Origin: Collimonas rhizosphaerae
GTDB taxonomy: Bacteria > Pseudomonadota > Gammaproteobacteria > Burkholderiales > Burkholderiaceae_D
Assembly: GCF_038896935.1 (NCBI RefSeq)
Contig: NZ_JBANDC010000017.1
Coordinates: forward strand, 1 to 64,000
DNA: 64,000 nucleotides
Reading direction: 5' to 3'
The position numbers were made by a program, and so were the translations under genes. Under the pieces are notes generated by a model, which was not told where the DNA came from, made no database searches, and saw only the letters and a list, made by a program, of their open reading frames with translations. Positions 33,099 to 41,464 of the stretch are shown piece by piece (the stretch's first letter is position 1; the number at the start of each line of letters is the position of its first letter).

Positions 33099-33971
33099 AT
33101 GTCTTACCTACTTCATCTGCGTAGCTTCATCAGCGTCTATCGGCACAATTCGATCTCGCGCGCCGCGCTCGCCCTGCAGTTGACCCAGCCTGCGGTATCG
33201 CGCCACATCAAGATATTGGAAGCGCGCCTGCAATCTCAGCTGTTCACCCGTCTTCCGCGTGGATTAGCGCCGACGCCGGCCGCCATCGAACTGGAGCGGC
33301 AGGCCGGACAGCATCTGGACGCGCTTGAGGCCATCATTGGCAGCGGCGCAGGCCAGCGCGACGCCCTTGCCGGCGTCGTCCATGTAGGTGCGACCAGCGG
33401 TTTTTCCAGGCTGTTGCTATCCGCATTGAGCATGCTGCCGCGCTACGCCATTCGACTTGATCTACGCACGATGCCGCCACCGGCCTTGGTGACAGCGCTT
33501 GCCGACCGCGAACTCGACATGGCTGTCACGCTGGCGCGCATACCGCACAAAGGTGTCTACTATGAACTGTTGCATGAAGGACGTCTGCAAATGGTATGTG
33601 CTCCGACTTTTCACGACCGCCTGCCCAGGTCGGCTGCACCGAAAGGCCTACCCCTGATCGACTTGCAGGGGCCAGTACCGCCATTGGCGAATTTTTGGCG
33701 CGAGGTGTTCGGCGGCAATGCCGGGCTACCATCTGCCGTCGTACCTGACTATCAAATGGCGCTAGAGGCGGCAGCGGCAGGCATTGGCCTGGCCGTCCTG
33801 CCGGAATGTTTATGCCGCCCGCAGCTTCTTGCCGGCCAGCTGATAGAGCTGCCGCTGCCGAAACGTGCACCGCAATTTTCACTTTATCTTGCACGCGGCA
33901 AGGGAGGCGGCACTGTTGAACGAGTTGACCTTTGCTGCCAGCAGTTGATCGATACCGCGCAAAATTGGTAA
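33099..33971 (+). CDS. LysR-family transcriptional regulator
   Basis: 290 aa. N-terminal helix-turn-helix 'SFISVYRHNSISRAALALQLTQPAVSRHIKILEARLQ' followed by the co-inducer domain ('GVVHVGATSGFSRLLLSAL', 'ALEAAAAGIGLAVLPECL'). It is divergent from the SDR/VOC pair and likely activates it. Convergent with the IclR gene at 34090; the gap 33972-34089 contains a 12-bp palindrome ATTGGCGCCAAT (34017-34028) but no T-tract terminator. Confidence 0.9.
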   Translation: MSYLLHLRSFISVYRHNSISRAALALQLTQPAVSRHIKILEARLQSQLFTRLPRGLAPTPAAIELERQAGQHLDALEAIIGSGAGQRDALAGVVHVGATSGFSRLLLSALSMLPRYAIRLDLRTMPPPALVTALADRELDMAVTLARIPHKGVYYELLHEGRLQMVCAPTFHDRLPRSAAPKGLPLIDLQGPVPPLANFWREVFGGNAGLPSAVVPDYQMALEAAAAGIGLAVLPECLCRPQLLAGQLIELPLPKRAPQFSLYLARGKGGGTVERVDLCCQQLIDTAQNW

Positions 33972-34089
33972 CGACAATGGATAAAATGGCCCGGACTGTG
34001 TAAATACAGGGTCATATTGGCGCCAATTTCAAGAACCACGCAATCGTCTTGTCCACTAGCAAACGTTTTTCCGTTTCGCCAGTTAAGCC

Positions 34090-34905
34090 TTACAACAGCG
34101 CGGTCAACTCCACCTGCGCCTTCAGCAGCGCCGGCAGGCAGCGCTCGACGATGTCCTCCACCGCCATGCGCGCCGCGTGCACGCTGACATTCACTGCGGC
34201 CACCGTCTCTCCCCGGAAATTCTTGAGCGGGACCGCGATCGTGCGCAATCCCAGTTCCAGTTCCTGGTCGACCACCGCGTAACCCTGCGCCCGGGTGCGG
34301 GTAATCTCCAGCAATAGCCGTTCCTTGTTGACGATGGTGTGGGCTGTGATCGGCTCAAGCTGCAGCCGCCCCAGGAAGGATTCGATCTGCGCCTGCGGCA
34401 AGCTGGCCAGCAGGACACGGCCGTTGGCGGTGCAAAAGGCCGGCACCCGGGTGCCCGGCTGCAAGGTGGCCGACACCAGCCGGCCGGCGCTGACTGCGGC
34501 GACGCACACCAGTTCGTCGTGGTCCAGCACGCCGGCCGAGGCGGCCTCTTCCAGCGAATACGCCAGCCGGTACAGTAAAGGCTGGACGATGCGCGGCAGG
34601 CGCGCCGAGTGCAGGTAGGACTGGCCCAGGCGCAGCACCTTGGGCGTCAGCGAAAACACCTTTTGTTCATGCCGCACATAACCCAGGTGGGTCAGGGTAA
34701 TCAGATAACGGCGGGCCGCCGCGCGCGTCAGGCCGGCGCGCTGCGCCACCTCGCTGATCGTCAGGCGCGAGCGTTCCTGGTCAAAAGCCTCGATCACCAG
34801 CAAGCCCTTTTCCAGTCCGGCGATCAGGTCGCGCTTGAGCGGTTCTTCCGAAGAAGTAGTTGGCGCAGTGTCGGAACGCGCGCCAGGCAGGGAATCGGTA
34901 GCCAT
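34090..34905 (-). CDS. IclR-family regulator of the pca genes (PcaR/PcaQ-function, PobR-like)
   Basis: 271 aa from ATG 34905 (GGAG upstream). Winged helix 'LTISEVAQRAGLTRAAARRYLITLTHLGY' and effector domain 'VLDHDELVCVAAVSAGRLVSATLQPGTRVPAFCTANGRVLLASLP'. It belongs to the same subgroup as the regulator at 29851, which regulates protocatechuate or p-hydroxybenzoate genes. Divergent from pcaH. Two PcaR-like sites flank the shared region, the nearer one only 14 bp from its own start codon, suggesting autoregulation. Confidence 0.88.
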   Translation of the reverse strand: MATDSLPGARSDTAPTTSSEEPLKRDLIAGLEKGLLVIEAFDQERSRLTISEVAQRAGLTRAAARRYLITLTHLGYVRHEQKVFSLTPKVLRLGQSYLHSARLPRIVQPLLYRLAYSLEEAASAGVLDHDELVCVAAVSAGRLVSATLQPGTRVPAFCTANGRVLLASLPQAQIESFLGRLQLEPITAHTIVNKERLLLEITRTRAQGYAVVDQELELGLRTIAVPLKNFRGETVAAVNVSVHAARMAVEDIVERCLPALLKAQVELTALL

Positions 34906-34918
34906 GAAATCTCCATAT

Positions 34919-34936
34919 GGGCGTATATCGCACAAT
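34919..34936. promoter_or_regulatory. PcaR-like operator, IclR-proximal
   Basis: GGGCGTATATCGCACAAT. The core GCGTATATCGC is the exact reverse complement of the core of the site at 35033, and both are followed by the same ACAAT. It resembles the known PcaR site GTTCGATAATCGCAC (from memory). A weaker third copy, GGGCGTTATGCG, follows 19 bp away (34940-34951). Confidence 0.6.
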
Positions 34937-35032
34937 GTGGGCGTTATGCGGTTATGGCAGCATGGTATCACCTTGATGCCGGATTGCCGATCCCCTATGA
35001 TTTAAATCACTTAGACAGGAAATGAGATTTTT

Positions 35033-35050
35033 GCGCGATATACGCACAAT
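35033..35050. promoter_or_regulatory. PcaR-like operator, pcaH-proximal
   Basis: GCGCGATATACGCACAAT, 72 bp ahead of the pcaH start. Its core GCGATATACGC is the reverse complement of the IclR-proximal core, and the ACAAT flank is shared. Probably the activation or repression site for the pca operon. Confidence 0.6.
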
Positions 35051-35122
35051 CACGCGAAAACCCGATTTCCCCGCTGCTCAAGACGATGGCTGCAACGCGC
35101 CATCAATCCAAAGGAAACCTAC

Positions 35123-35815
35123 GTGAGATTCGAGCCCACAGAAACCGGGGTCTACCCCAGCCTGATTTACCCGCCCTACATCTCCACCGTGAAACGCGGC
35201 CCAACCCAGGAACCGCTGCGCATCCGCGCCGCCGAACCGGTGCAGGCCAACATCGCGGCGTCGCCCAGCCTGATCCTGCCGCACGACACCGACCTTACAT
35301 CGCACGGCCAGGGCGAACCGCTGGGCGAAAAGATCGTGGTCACCGGCCGTGTGCTGGATGAAGACGGCAAGCCGGTGCGCAACTCCCTGCTGGAAGTCTG
35401 GCAATGCAATGCCGCCGGCCGCTATTGGCACAAGCGCGACCAGCACGATGCGCCGCTCGACCTGAATTTTTTCGGCTTCGGCAAGATGCTGACCGACGCC
35501 GACGGCCGCTACCGCTTTGTCACCATCAAGCCTGGCCCTTATCCCTGGGGCAACCACCACAAGGCGTGGCGCCCGGCGCATATCCACTTTTCCCTGTTCG
35601 GCAGCGTTTATGCGCAGCGCCTGGTGACGCAGATGTATTTCCCGAGCGACCCTTTGTTCGATTACGACCCTATCTTTCAAAGCATCCCGGACCTGGCCGC
35701 GCGGCAGCGGCTGATTGCGCGCTTCAGCCTGGAACAGACCGTCGGCGACCAGATGCTGGGCTATGAATTCGACATCGTCTTGCGCGGCCGCGACGCCACG
35801 CCCATGGATCTCTGA
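35123..35815 (+). CDS. pcaH: Protocatechuate 3,4-dioxygenase beta subunit
   Basis: 230 aa. All four ferric-iron ligands are present: Tyr101 ('AGRYWHKRD'), Tyr140 ('KPGPYPWGNHH'), His153 and His155 ('WRPAHIHFSLFG'). The N-terminus 'YPPYISTVKRGP' and 'LPHDTDLT' are typical of beta chains. With PcaG it forms the intradiol ring-cleaving enzyme turning protocatechuate into 3-carboxy-cis,cis-muconate. The start is GTG at 35123 with AAGGAA 6 nt upstream. First gene of the pca operon. Confidence 0.95.
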   Translation: MRFEPTETGVYPSLIYPPYISTVKRGPTQEPLRIRAAEPVQANIAASPSLILPHDTDLTSHGQGEPLGEKIVVTGRVLDEDGKPVRNSLLEVWQCNAAGRYWHKRDQHDAPLDLNFFGFGKMLTDADGRYRFVTIKPGPYPWGNHHKAWRPAHIHFSLFGSVYAQRLVTQMYFPSDPLFDYDPIFQSIPDLAARQRLIARFSLEQTVGDQMLGYEFDIVLRGRDATPMDL

Positions 35816-35832
35816 GCGGGAATGCAAATCAA

Positions 35833-36357
35833 ATGACTGCCAATTTTCACATCACCACTTCGCAAACCGTAGGCCCGTTCCCGCACGAGGCCTGGGCCTG
35901 GGCGGTAAACGCCAGCGCCACGCTGCACAGCAGCGCCCCGACCGTCACCATCAGCGGCGTGCTGCGCGATGGCGACGGCGCACCGATCAACGACGGCTGG
36001 ATCGAAGCCTGGATGCCGGACGCGGCCGCCGCCGAAACGGCCCAGGCGATCCCCGGCTTCCGCCGCATTGCCAGCGGCGATGACGGCGCGTTCAGCATCG
36101 CAGTATCGCTGCCCGCCCCCGCCCGTTCCGGAAAACCCGTGATGTTCGTCACCGTCTTTGCGCGCGGCCTGGTGAAGCACCAGTTCAGCGCGGTCTTCCT
36201 GGACGACGACAGCGGCCTGGCGCAATCCGAGATCCTCAGCCAGGTCCCGCCCGACCGGCGCGCGACGCTGATTGCGCGCAAACAGGGCGAGGCCAGCTAT
36301 CACTGGAATATCTGGATGCAAGGCGAACAGGAAACCGTGTTCTTCGACTACGTTTGA
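35833..36357 (+). CDS. pcaG: Protocatechuate 3,4-dioxygenase alpha subunit
   Basis: 174 aa, shorter than many alpha chains (about 190-200). 'TTSQTVGPFPHEAWAWA' near the N-terminus and 'VTISGVLRDGDGAPINDGWIEAWMPD' match the family. As expected for alpha chains, the iron-binding Tyr/His set is missing; this subunit shapes the active site of the heteromer. It starts 17 nt after pcaH. Confidence 0.93.
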   Translation: MTANFHITTSQTVGPFPHEAWAWAVNASATLHSSAPTVTISGVLRDGDGAPINDGWIEAWMPDAAAAETAQAIPGFRRIASGDDGAFSIAVSLPAPARSGKPVMFVTVFARGLVKHQFSAVFLDDDSGLAQSEILSQVPPDRRATLIARKQGEASYHWNIWMQGEQETVFFDYV

Positions 36358-36397
36358 CAACCAGCGATACAGTTGCAGTCCACCCAACGGAGCCGCA

Positions 36398-37789
36398 ATG
36401 AGCGTTTCAATCTTTGACAGTTTCCTGACCACCCCGGAAATGATCGCCGTATTCGACGATAGCGCCGTGGTGCAAGCCATGTTTCGTTTTGAAGAAGCCC
36501 TGGCGCGGGCGCAGGCGGCCGAGGGCGTGATCCCGGAAAGCGCCGCGCGCGCCATCGCCGGCGTCTGCAATGCCCAGCTGTACGATATCCCGGCGCTGGT
36601 GCACGCCAGCCGCCGCGCCGGCAGCCTGGCGATCCCGCTGGTCAAGGAGCTGACCAAGACGGTCGCCCTGTTCAACCAGGAATCGGCCAGCCATGTGCAC
36701 TGGGGCAGCACCAGCCAGGACGTGATCGACACCGCCATGGTGCTGGTCACCCGCGAAGCGCTGGCCCTGCTCGACCAGGGCTTGCAAACGCTGGCCGGCA
36801 ACCTGCTCAGCCTGGCCGGGCAGCACCTGGCGACGCCGATCCTGGCGCGCACGCTGATGCAGCCGGCCCAGGTCACCAGCTTCGGCTTCAAACTGGCCGG
36901 CTGGGCGGCGCCGCTGGTGCGCGCGCGCCTGCAGTTGCGCCAGGCGGCGCAGCGCGCGCTGCAGCTGCAGCTTGGCGGCGCTGTCGGCACGCTGGCGGTG
37001 ATGGGCGCAAAAGGCCAGCTTGTAGCGCAGCGCATGGCCGACGACTTGGAACTGTCTGTCGCCGGCGCCGCCTGGCACACGCAGCGCGACGAATGGGTGC
37101 GGCTGGGACTGGAAGTCGCGGTACTGACCGGCAGCCTGGGCAAGATCGCGACCGATCTCAGCCTGCTGGCGCAAGGTGAAATCGCCGAGCTGGCGGAGCC
37201 ATCGGGCAATGGCCGCGGCGGTTCATCGGCGATGCCGCACAAGCGCAATCCGGTGTCAGCCATGATCGCCCTGGCGGCAGCCACCCGCACGCCGCAGCAC
37301 GCTGCAGCGCTGCTGGCCAGCATGGGCCAGCAGCACGAGCGCGGCCTCGGCAACTGGCAAGCCGAACTGGCGGAATGGCCTGGCTTGTTCCTCAGCGCCC
37401 ATGGCGCACTCAGCGCATTGAACGAAGCCGTCGCCGGACTGCAGGTCGATGCCGCACGCATGCTGCGCAATATCGACGCGCTGCAAGGACTGGTGTTCGC
37501 GGAAACCGTATCGGTTCACCTGGCCGGCGCCATCGGCCGGCCGCAAGCCCATGTCCTGATGGAGCAGCTGACGCAGCAGGCGGTTGCCGCCGGCAGGCAG
37601 CTGGCCGAGGTAACGCGCGACGCCGTCAAGACGGATGCGCGCTTGCGCGGCACGCTTGACCCTGAGGCATTGCATGCATTGTTCGACCCGGCCGCGGCAA
37701 CGGCGCCGGCCGCAGCCTTGGCGCACCGGCAATTGCAAGTCTTGCAGGCCACCATGGATATGCTGCAGGCGCAGGCCGTCCAGGCCTGA
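36398..37789 (+). CDS. pcaB: 3-carboxy-cis,cis-muconate cycloisomerase
   Basis: 463 aa, fumarase/aspartase superfamily. 'HVHWGSTSQDVIDTAMVL' and the signature 'GSSAMPHKRNPV' are clear. It lactonises 3-carboxy-cis,cis-muconate to 4-carboxymuconolactone. ATG 36398 lies about 40 nt after pcaG and is preceded by a GGAG-containing region; an in-frame upstream start at 36272 would overlap pcaG and is rejected. Confidence 0.95.
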   Translation: MSVSIFDSFLTTPEMIAVFDDSAVVQAMFRFEEALARAQAAEGVIPESAARAIAGVCNAQLYDIPALVHASRRAGSLAIPLVKELTKTVALFNQESASHVHWGSTSQDVIDTAMVLVTREALALLDQGLQTLAGNLLSLAGQHLATPILARTLMQPAQVTSFGFKLAGWAAPLVRARLQLRQAAQRALQLQLGGAVGTLAVMGAKGQLVAQRMADDLELSVAGAAWHTQRDEWVRLGLEVAVLTGSLGKIATDLSLLAQGEIAELAEPSGNGRGGSSAMPHKRNPVSAMIALAAATRTPQHAAALLASMGQQHERGLGNWQAELAEWPGLFLSAHGALSALNEAVAGLQVDAARMLRNIDALQGLVFAETVSVHLAGAIGRPQAHVLMEQLTQQAVAAGRQLAEVTRDAVKTDARLRGTLDPEALHALFDPAAATAPAAALAHRQLQVLQATMDMLQAQAVQA

Positions 37790-37821
37790 AACCCAACCAT
37801 GAACAAACAGGTAAACCAACC

Positions 37822-39084
37822 ATGAGCTACGATCCCATCGATCATGACTTCGAACGCGGCCTGCAAAACCGCCGCCAGATACTCGGCGACGACTGGGTCG
37901 ACCGTTCGCTGGCGAACGCCACCGGTTTCAACGCGGAATTCCAGAACCTGATTACGCGCTTCGCCTGGAACGACATCTGGGGCCGTCCCGGCCTGGAACA
38001 GAAAACCCGGCGCGTGATCGTGCTGGCGATCACCATGGCGCTGGGCCGCTGGGAGGAATTCGAGCTGCACGCACGGGCGGCGCTGCTGGGCGATGCCGAG
38101 ACGCGCCTGACGCCGGATGAAATGAAGGAAGTGCTGATGCAAGGCGCCATCTACGCCGGCGTGCCGGCCGCCAATACCGCCTTCACGCATGCACAAAAAA
38201 TCCTGCGCGAAATCGGTGCGCAGATCGGTTACACGCCCGCTCCTGCGCCGCCGGCCGAAGCGGCGCACCCCGGCATCGGCCGCGCCGCCGTCACCGTCAG
38301 CAAGCCGGCTTTGCATTACAGCGTGCGCGCGCCCCGCAACGGCAAGGCGCCGCGCCACACCGTAGTGCTCAGCCATGCCCTCGGCTGCGACCTGACCATG
38401 TGGGACAGCCTGGCCAACCTGCTGGCCGCCGACTGCCGCGTCATCGCCTACGACCATCGCGGCCACGGCAGCTCGGATGCGCCGGCAGGACTGTATGCCA
38501 TCGCCGACCTGGCCGAGGATGCGGCGCGCCTGCTGCGCGAGCTCGATTCCGGCCCGGTGGTGTGGGTCGGCCTGTCGATGGGCGGCATGACCGGCCAGGA
38601 ACTGGCGCTGCGCCATCCGTCGCTGGTGGCCGCGCTGGTCATCGCCAACAGCACTTCGCACTACCCGCCGGCGGCGCGCGAAGTATGGCAGCAGCGGATA
38701 GACACCGTGCGCGCCCACGGCGTCGAGGTGATTGCCGATGCCGTCATGGGACGCTATTTCCACGATCGTTTCCGCGCCGAGCACAGCGCCACCGTGGCGC
38801 GTTTCCGCCGGCGCCTGGCCAGCACCGGCGCCGACGGCTATATTGGCTGCTGCCACGCAGTCGGCACGGTAGACACCACCGAGCGCCTGCCGCAGATAGC
38901 GGCGCCGACGCTGGTGATCGCCGGCGAACTGGACCAGGGCACGCCGCTGGCCATGGCGCAAACGCTGGCCGAGAAAATCCCGCGCGCCAGGCTGGCCGTG
39001 CTGAAAGACGCTTCGCACTTGAGCGCAACGGAACAGCCCCAGGCGTTCGCCCAGGCCGTCGTGCAATTCATGCAGGAATTGTAA
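37822..39084 (+). CDS. Fused 4-carboxymuconolactone decarboxylase / 3-oxoadipate enol-lactonase (PcaC-PcaD order)
   Basis: 420 aa in two domains. Residues 1 to about 135 are the decarboxylase (PcaC): 'RFAWNDIWGRPGLEQKTRRVI', 'ALGRWEEFELHARAALLG' and 'GVPAANTAFTHAQ'. After a Pro/Ala linker, residues about 160-420 are an alpha/beta hydrolase (PcaD): 'VVLSHALGCDLTMWD', nucleophile Ser252 in GLSMGG, 'VIAGELDQGTP', catalytic His in 'KDASHLS'. Together they convert 4-carboxymuconolactone to 3-oxoadipate. The domain order is decarboxylase first, the reverse of the PcaL fusions of actinobacteria as I recall them. Confidence 0.93.
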   Translation: MSYDPIDHDFERGLQNRRQILGDDWVDRSLANATGFNAEFQNLITRFAWNDIWGRPGLEQKTRRVIVLAITMALGRWEEFELHARAALLGDAETRLTPDEMKEVLMQGAIYAGVPAANTAFTHAQKILREIGAQIGYTPAPAPPAEAAHPGIGRAAVTVSKPALHYSVRAPRNGKAPRHTVVLSHALGCDLTMWDSLANLLAADCRVIAYDHRGHGSSDAPAGLYAIADLAEDAARLLRELDSGPVVWVGLSMGGMTGQELALRHPSLVAALVIANSTSHYPPAAREVWQQRIDTVRAHGVEVIADAVMGRYFHDRFRAEHSATVARFRRRLASTGADGYIGCCHAVGTVDTTERLPQIAAPTLVIAGELDQGTPLAMAQTLAEKIPRARLAVLKDASHLSATEQPQAFAQAVVQFMQEL

Positions 39085-39190
39085 CGAACGCGTGACGGCG
39101 GCCGGATGGCATCCGCTATGGTTGAGCTAAGTCTGGCGCTGCAGACTGCCTGCAACGACGCATTTGCAACCATCCATTCCGGAGGCCGCC

Positions 39191-39955
39191 ATGAACATAC
39201 TGCCAGGCGCAAGATATTGGCTGAACAAGGTACCGCAAGTCACCGTGCTGTTCTGGATCATCAAGATGATGTCCACCACGGTCGGCGAGACAGCCGCGGA
39301 TTTCCTGAATGCCAACCTGCATTTCGGCCTGGCCGCGACTACCGCGCTGACGGGCATGTTGTTTATCGTCGCGCTGCTGTTCCAGCTGCGCGCCAGCCGC
39401 TATGTGCCTGCGCTGTACTGGATCACCGTGGTGTTCGTCAGCGTATTCGGCACCCTGGTCACCGACAACCTGACTGACCAGCTCAATGTACCGCTGGCGG
39501 CCTCGACCGCTTTGTTCAGCATAGCCCTGATCGCCACTTTCGCCGTCTGGTATGCACAGGAAAAAACACTTTCCATCCAGTCAATCGACAGCCCCAGGCG
39601 TGAACTGTTTTACTGGGCCGCGATCTTATTCACTTTCGCCCTCGGCACTGCAGCCGGCGACTGGCTGGCCGAAGGCTTGCAACTCGGCTACGCCAATTCC
39701 GCGCTGCTGTTCGGCGGCCTGATTGCGGCGGTCGCCTTGTTCCGCTACGTGTTCAAGGCCGACGCCGTGGCCTGCTTCTGGGTAGCCTATGTATTGACGC
39801 GCCCTTTCGGCGCATCCTGCGGCGACCTGCTGTCGCAGCCGGCAAGCAATGGCGGCCTGGGCTTCGGCACGGTAGAAGCCAGCATCGTTTTCCTGGCGCT
39901 GATCGTCGGCATGGTTACTTATCTGTCGCTGGTCCCGCAACGCCTGAAGCAATAA
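39191..39955 (+). CDS. DUF347-type four-repeat membrane protein (copy 1)
   Basis: 254 aa, about eight transmembrane helices. Four internal repeats each start with a Phe/Tyr-Trp pair and end with Gly-x4-Asp: 'FWIIKMMSTTVGETAADF', 'YWITVVFVSVFGTLVTDN', 'YWAAILFTFALGTAAGDW' and 'FWVAYVLTRPFGASCGDL'. DUF347 is known as exactly such a fourfold repeat with a conserved Trp; its function is unknown. GGAGG lies 5 nt before ATG 39191. It follows pcaCD by about 105 bp and precedes a paralogue. Confidence 0.88.
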   Translation: MNILPGARYWLNKVPQVTVLFWIIKMMSTTVGETAADFLNANLHFGLAATTALTGMLFIVALLFQLRASRYVPALYWITVVFVSVFGTLVTDNLTDQLNVPLAASTALFSIALIATFAVWYAQEKTLSIQSIDSPRRELFYWAAILFTFALGTAAGDWLAEGLQLGYANSALLFGGLIAAVALFRYVFKADAVACFWVAYVLTRPFGASCGDLLSQPASNGGLGFGTVEASIVFLALIVGMVTYLSLVPQRLKQ

Positions 39956-39990
39956 CCCGGCAACAGACCTGATATCGAAAGGAAATCCGC

Positions 39991-40749
39991 ATGAACCAGT
40001 CTCTCGAACGCAGCCTGAGCAAGGTCCCGGAGGTCACCTTGCTCTTTTGGATCATCAAGATAGCCGCCACCACGCTAGGTGAAACCGGCGGCGACGCCGT
40101 CTCCATGTCGATGAACCTCGGCTACCTGGTAGCCACCGCCATTTTCGCGGCAGTCTTCCTGGTTGCCGTGTTTGCCCAGGTCAGGGCCAAGGGTTTCCAC
40201 CCGTTCCTGTACTGGGCCACCATCATCGCCACCACCATGGTAGGCACCACGCTGGCGGACTTTGCCGACCGTTCGCTCGGCATCGGCTATGCCGGCGGCA
40301 GTTCCCTGCTGTTTATCCTGCTGATGGCGTCGCTGGCGATCTGGCATCGCACGCTTGGCACGATATCGGTAGCGACCGTCAACACCCCCAAGGCCGAGAT
40401 GTTTTACTGGTTGACCATCATGTTTTCCCAGACCCTGGGCACGGCGCTGGGCGACTGGACCGCGGATACCGCCGGCCTCGGCTACACCGGCGCCGCGCTG
40501 TTGTTCGGCGGACTGCTGGCGCTGCTGGTGCTGGCTTACTACAGAACCCGCATATCGCGCACCGCGCTGTTCTGGGCCGCATTCATCCTGACCCGCCCGC
40601 TGGGCGCGGTGGTCGGCGATTTCCTCGACAAGCCTCTCAATGCCGGCGGCCTGGCGTTAAGCCGCTATTCCGCATCGCTGGCGCTGTTCGCCTTCATCCT
40701 GGGCTGTATCCTGTTTTTCCGGCAAAGGCCGGCGCAACAGGCCCATTGA
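39991..40749 (+). CDS. DUF347-type four-repeat membrane protein (copy 2)
   Basis: 252 aa, paralogue of the gene 35 bp upstream, with the same four repeats: 'FWIIKIAATTLGETGGD', 'YWATIIATTMVGTTLADF', 'YWLTIMFSQTLGTALGDW' and 'FWAAFILTRPLGAVVGDF'. The identical 'ILTRPxGAxxGDxL' end in both copies shows tandem duplication. Aspartates conserved inside the membrane suggest ion or proton coupling (inference). Good Shine-Dalgarno (AAAGGAAA). Followed by a terminator. Confidence 0.88.
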   Translation: MNQSLERSLSKVPEVTLLFWIIKIAATTLGETGGDAVSMSMNLGYLVATAIFAAVFLVAVFAQVRAKGFHPFLYWATIIATTMVGTTLADFADRSLGIGYAGGSSLLFILLMASLAIWHRTLGTISVATVNTPKAEMFYWLTIMFSQTLGTALGDWTADTAGLGYTGAALLFGGLLALLVLAYYRTRISRTALFWAAFILTRPLGAVVGDFLDKPLNAGGLALSRYSASLALFAFILGCILFFRQRPAQQAH

Positions 40750-40783
40750 TTCTTCGTACTGCATACTCACGTCATCCAATCAA

Positions 40784-40820
40784 TGCGGCGACCGGAGCAA
40801 TACTCCGGCCGCCGTATTTT
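40784..40820 (+). terminator. Rho-independent terminator after the DUF347 pair
   Basis: TGCGGCGACCGGAG-CAATA-CTCCGGCCGCCG forms a 5+6 bp G+C-rich stem with one mismatch and a 5-nt loop, followed by TATTTTCTC. It lies about 35 nt past the stop of the second DUF347 gene and would end a transcript from the pca/DUF347 region. Confidence 0.7.
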
Positions 40821-41017
40821 CTCATTTCAAGGTCCAGTTTGTTACCTTGGCGACTGCCGCATCGGCATTCCTTGATGCAAACGTTATATAAATTGATGGT
40901 CTTAACAAAATTTAACGCATGTAAGGCGATGCGTCGAAGTGTAATTTATTGCATCATTGCTTGGTTCTGAAAAAATAACAGATATAGTTTTACAACCAAA
41001 CAACTGAGGGAGAAAAC

Positions 41018-41434
41018 ATGAAACGCATCCTTTGCGCGGCAGCGCTGGCAGCACTGAGCGCTACCGCCTTTATGCCAAGCCAGGCAATGGCGCAGATCGG
41101 CGTCAACATCACCATCGGCACCCCGCCGCCGCCGCCGCGCTATGAGGTCGTGCCGCCGCCGCGGGTCGGCTATGTCTGGGCGCCAGGCTACTGGAACTGG
41201 GATGGCGGCCGCCACGTCTGGGCCGGCGGCCATTGGGAACGTGCTCGCAGCGGCTACCAGTACAGCCGTCCGGAGTGGCGCCAAGGCAGCAACGGCTGGG
41301 AATTGAACCGCGGCGGCTGGCGCCGTGGCGACGACCGCCGTGAAGACCGCTACGATCGCCGTGATGACCGCCGTGATGACGACGGCGGCCGTTATCACTG
41401 CCCTCCAGGGCAGGCAAAAAAAGGCAACTGCTAA
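41018..41434 (+). CDS. Exported YXWGXW/WXXGXW-repeat protein
   Basis: 138 aa. Signal peptide MKRILCAAALAALSATAFMPSQAMA; the mature part has a Pro-rich stretch, then 'YVWAPGYWNWDGGRHVWAGGHWERAR', two copies of the WxxGxW-type repeat. A highly charged Arg/Asp tail (RREDRYDRRDDRRDDDGG) ends 'CPPGQAKKGNC', with two Cys. The family is common in periplasmic or cell-surface proteins of betaproteobacteria; function unknown. GAGGGAG lies before the ATG. Gene ends 30 bp from the convergent Lrp-type regulator gene. Confidence 0.82.
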   Translation: MKRILCAAALAALSATAFMPSQAMAQIGVNITIGTPPPPPRYEVVPPPRVGYVWAPGYWNWDGGRHVWAGGHWERARSGYQYSRPEWRQGSNGWELNRGGWRRGDDRREDRYDRRDDRRDDDGGRYHCPPGQAKKGNC

Positions 41435-41464
41435 GCAGCCTCGAACCAGCTGCCGCCTGTTTCC

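Noticed and set aside
35761..37470. A 569-codon frame on the minus strand
   Set aside because: Antisense to pcaG and pcaB, both unmistakable.
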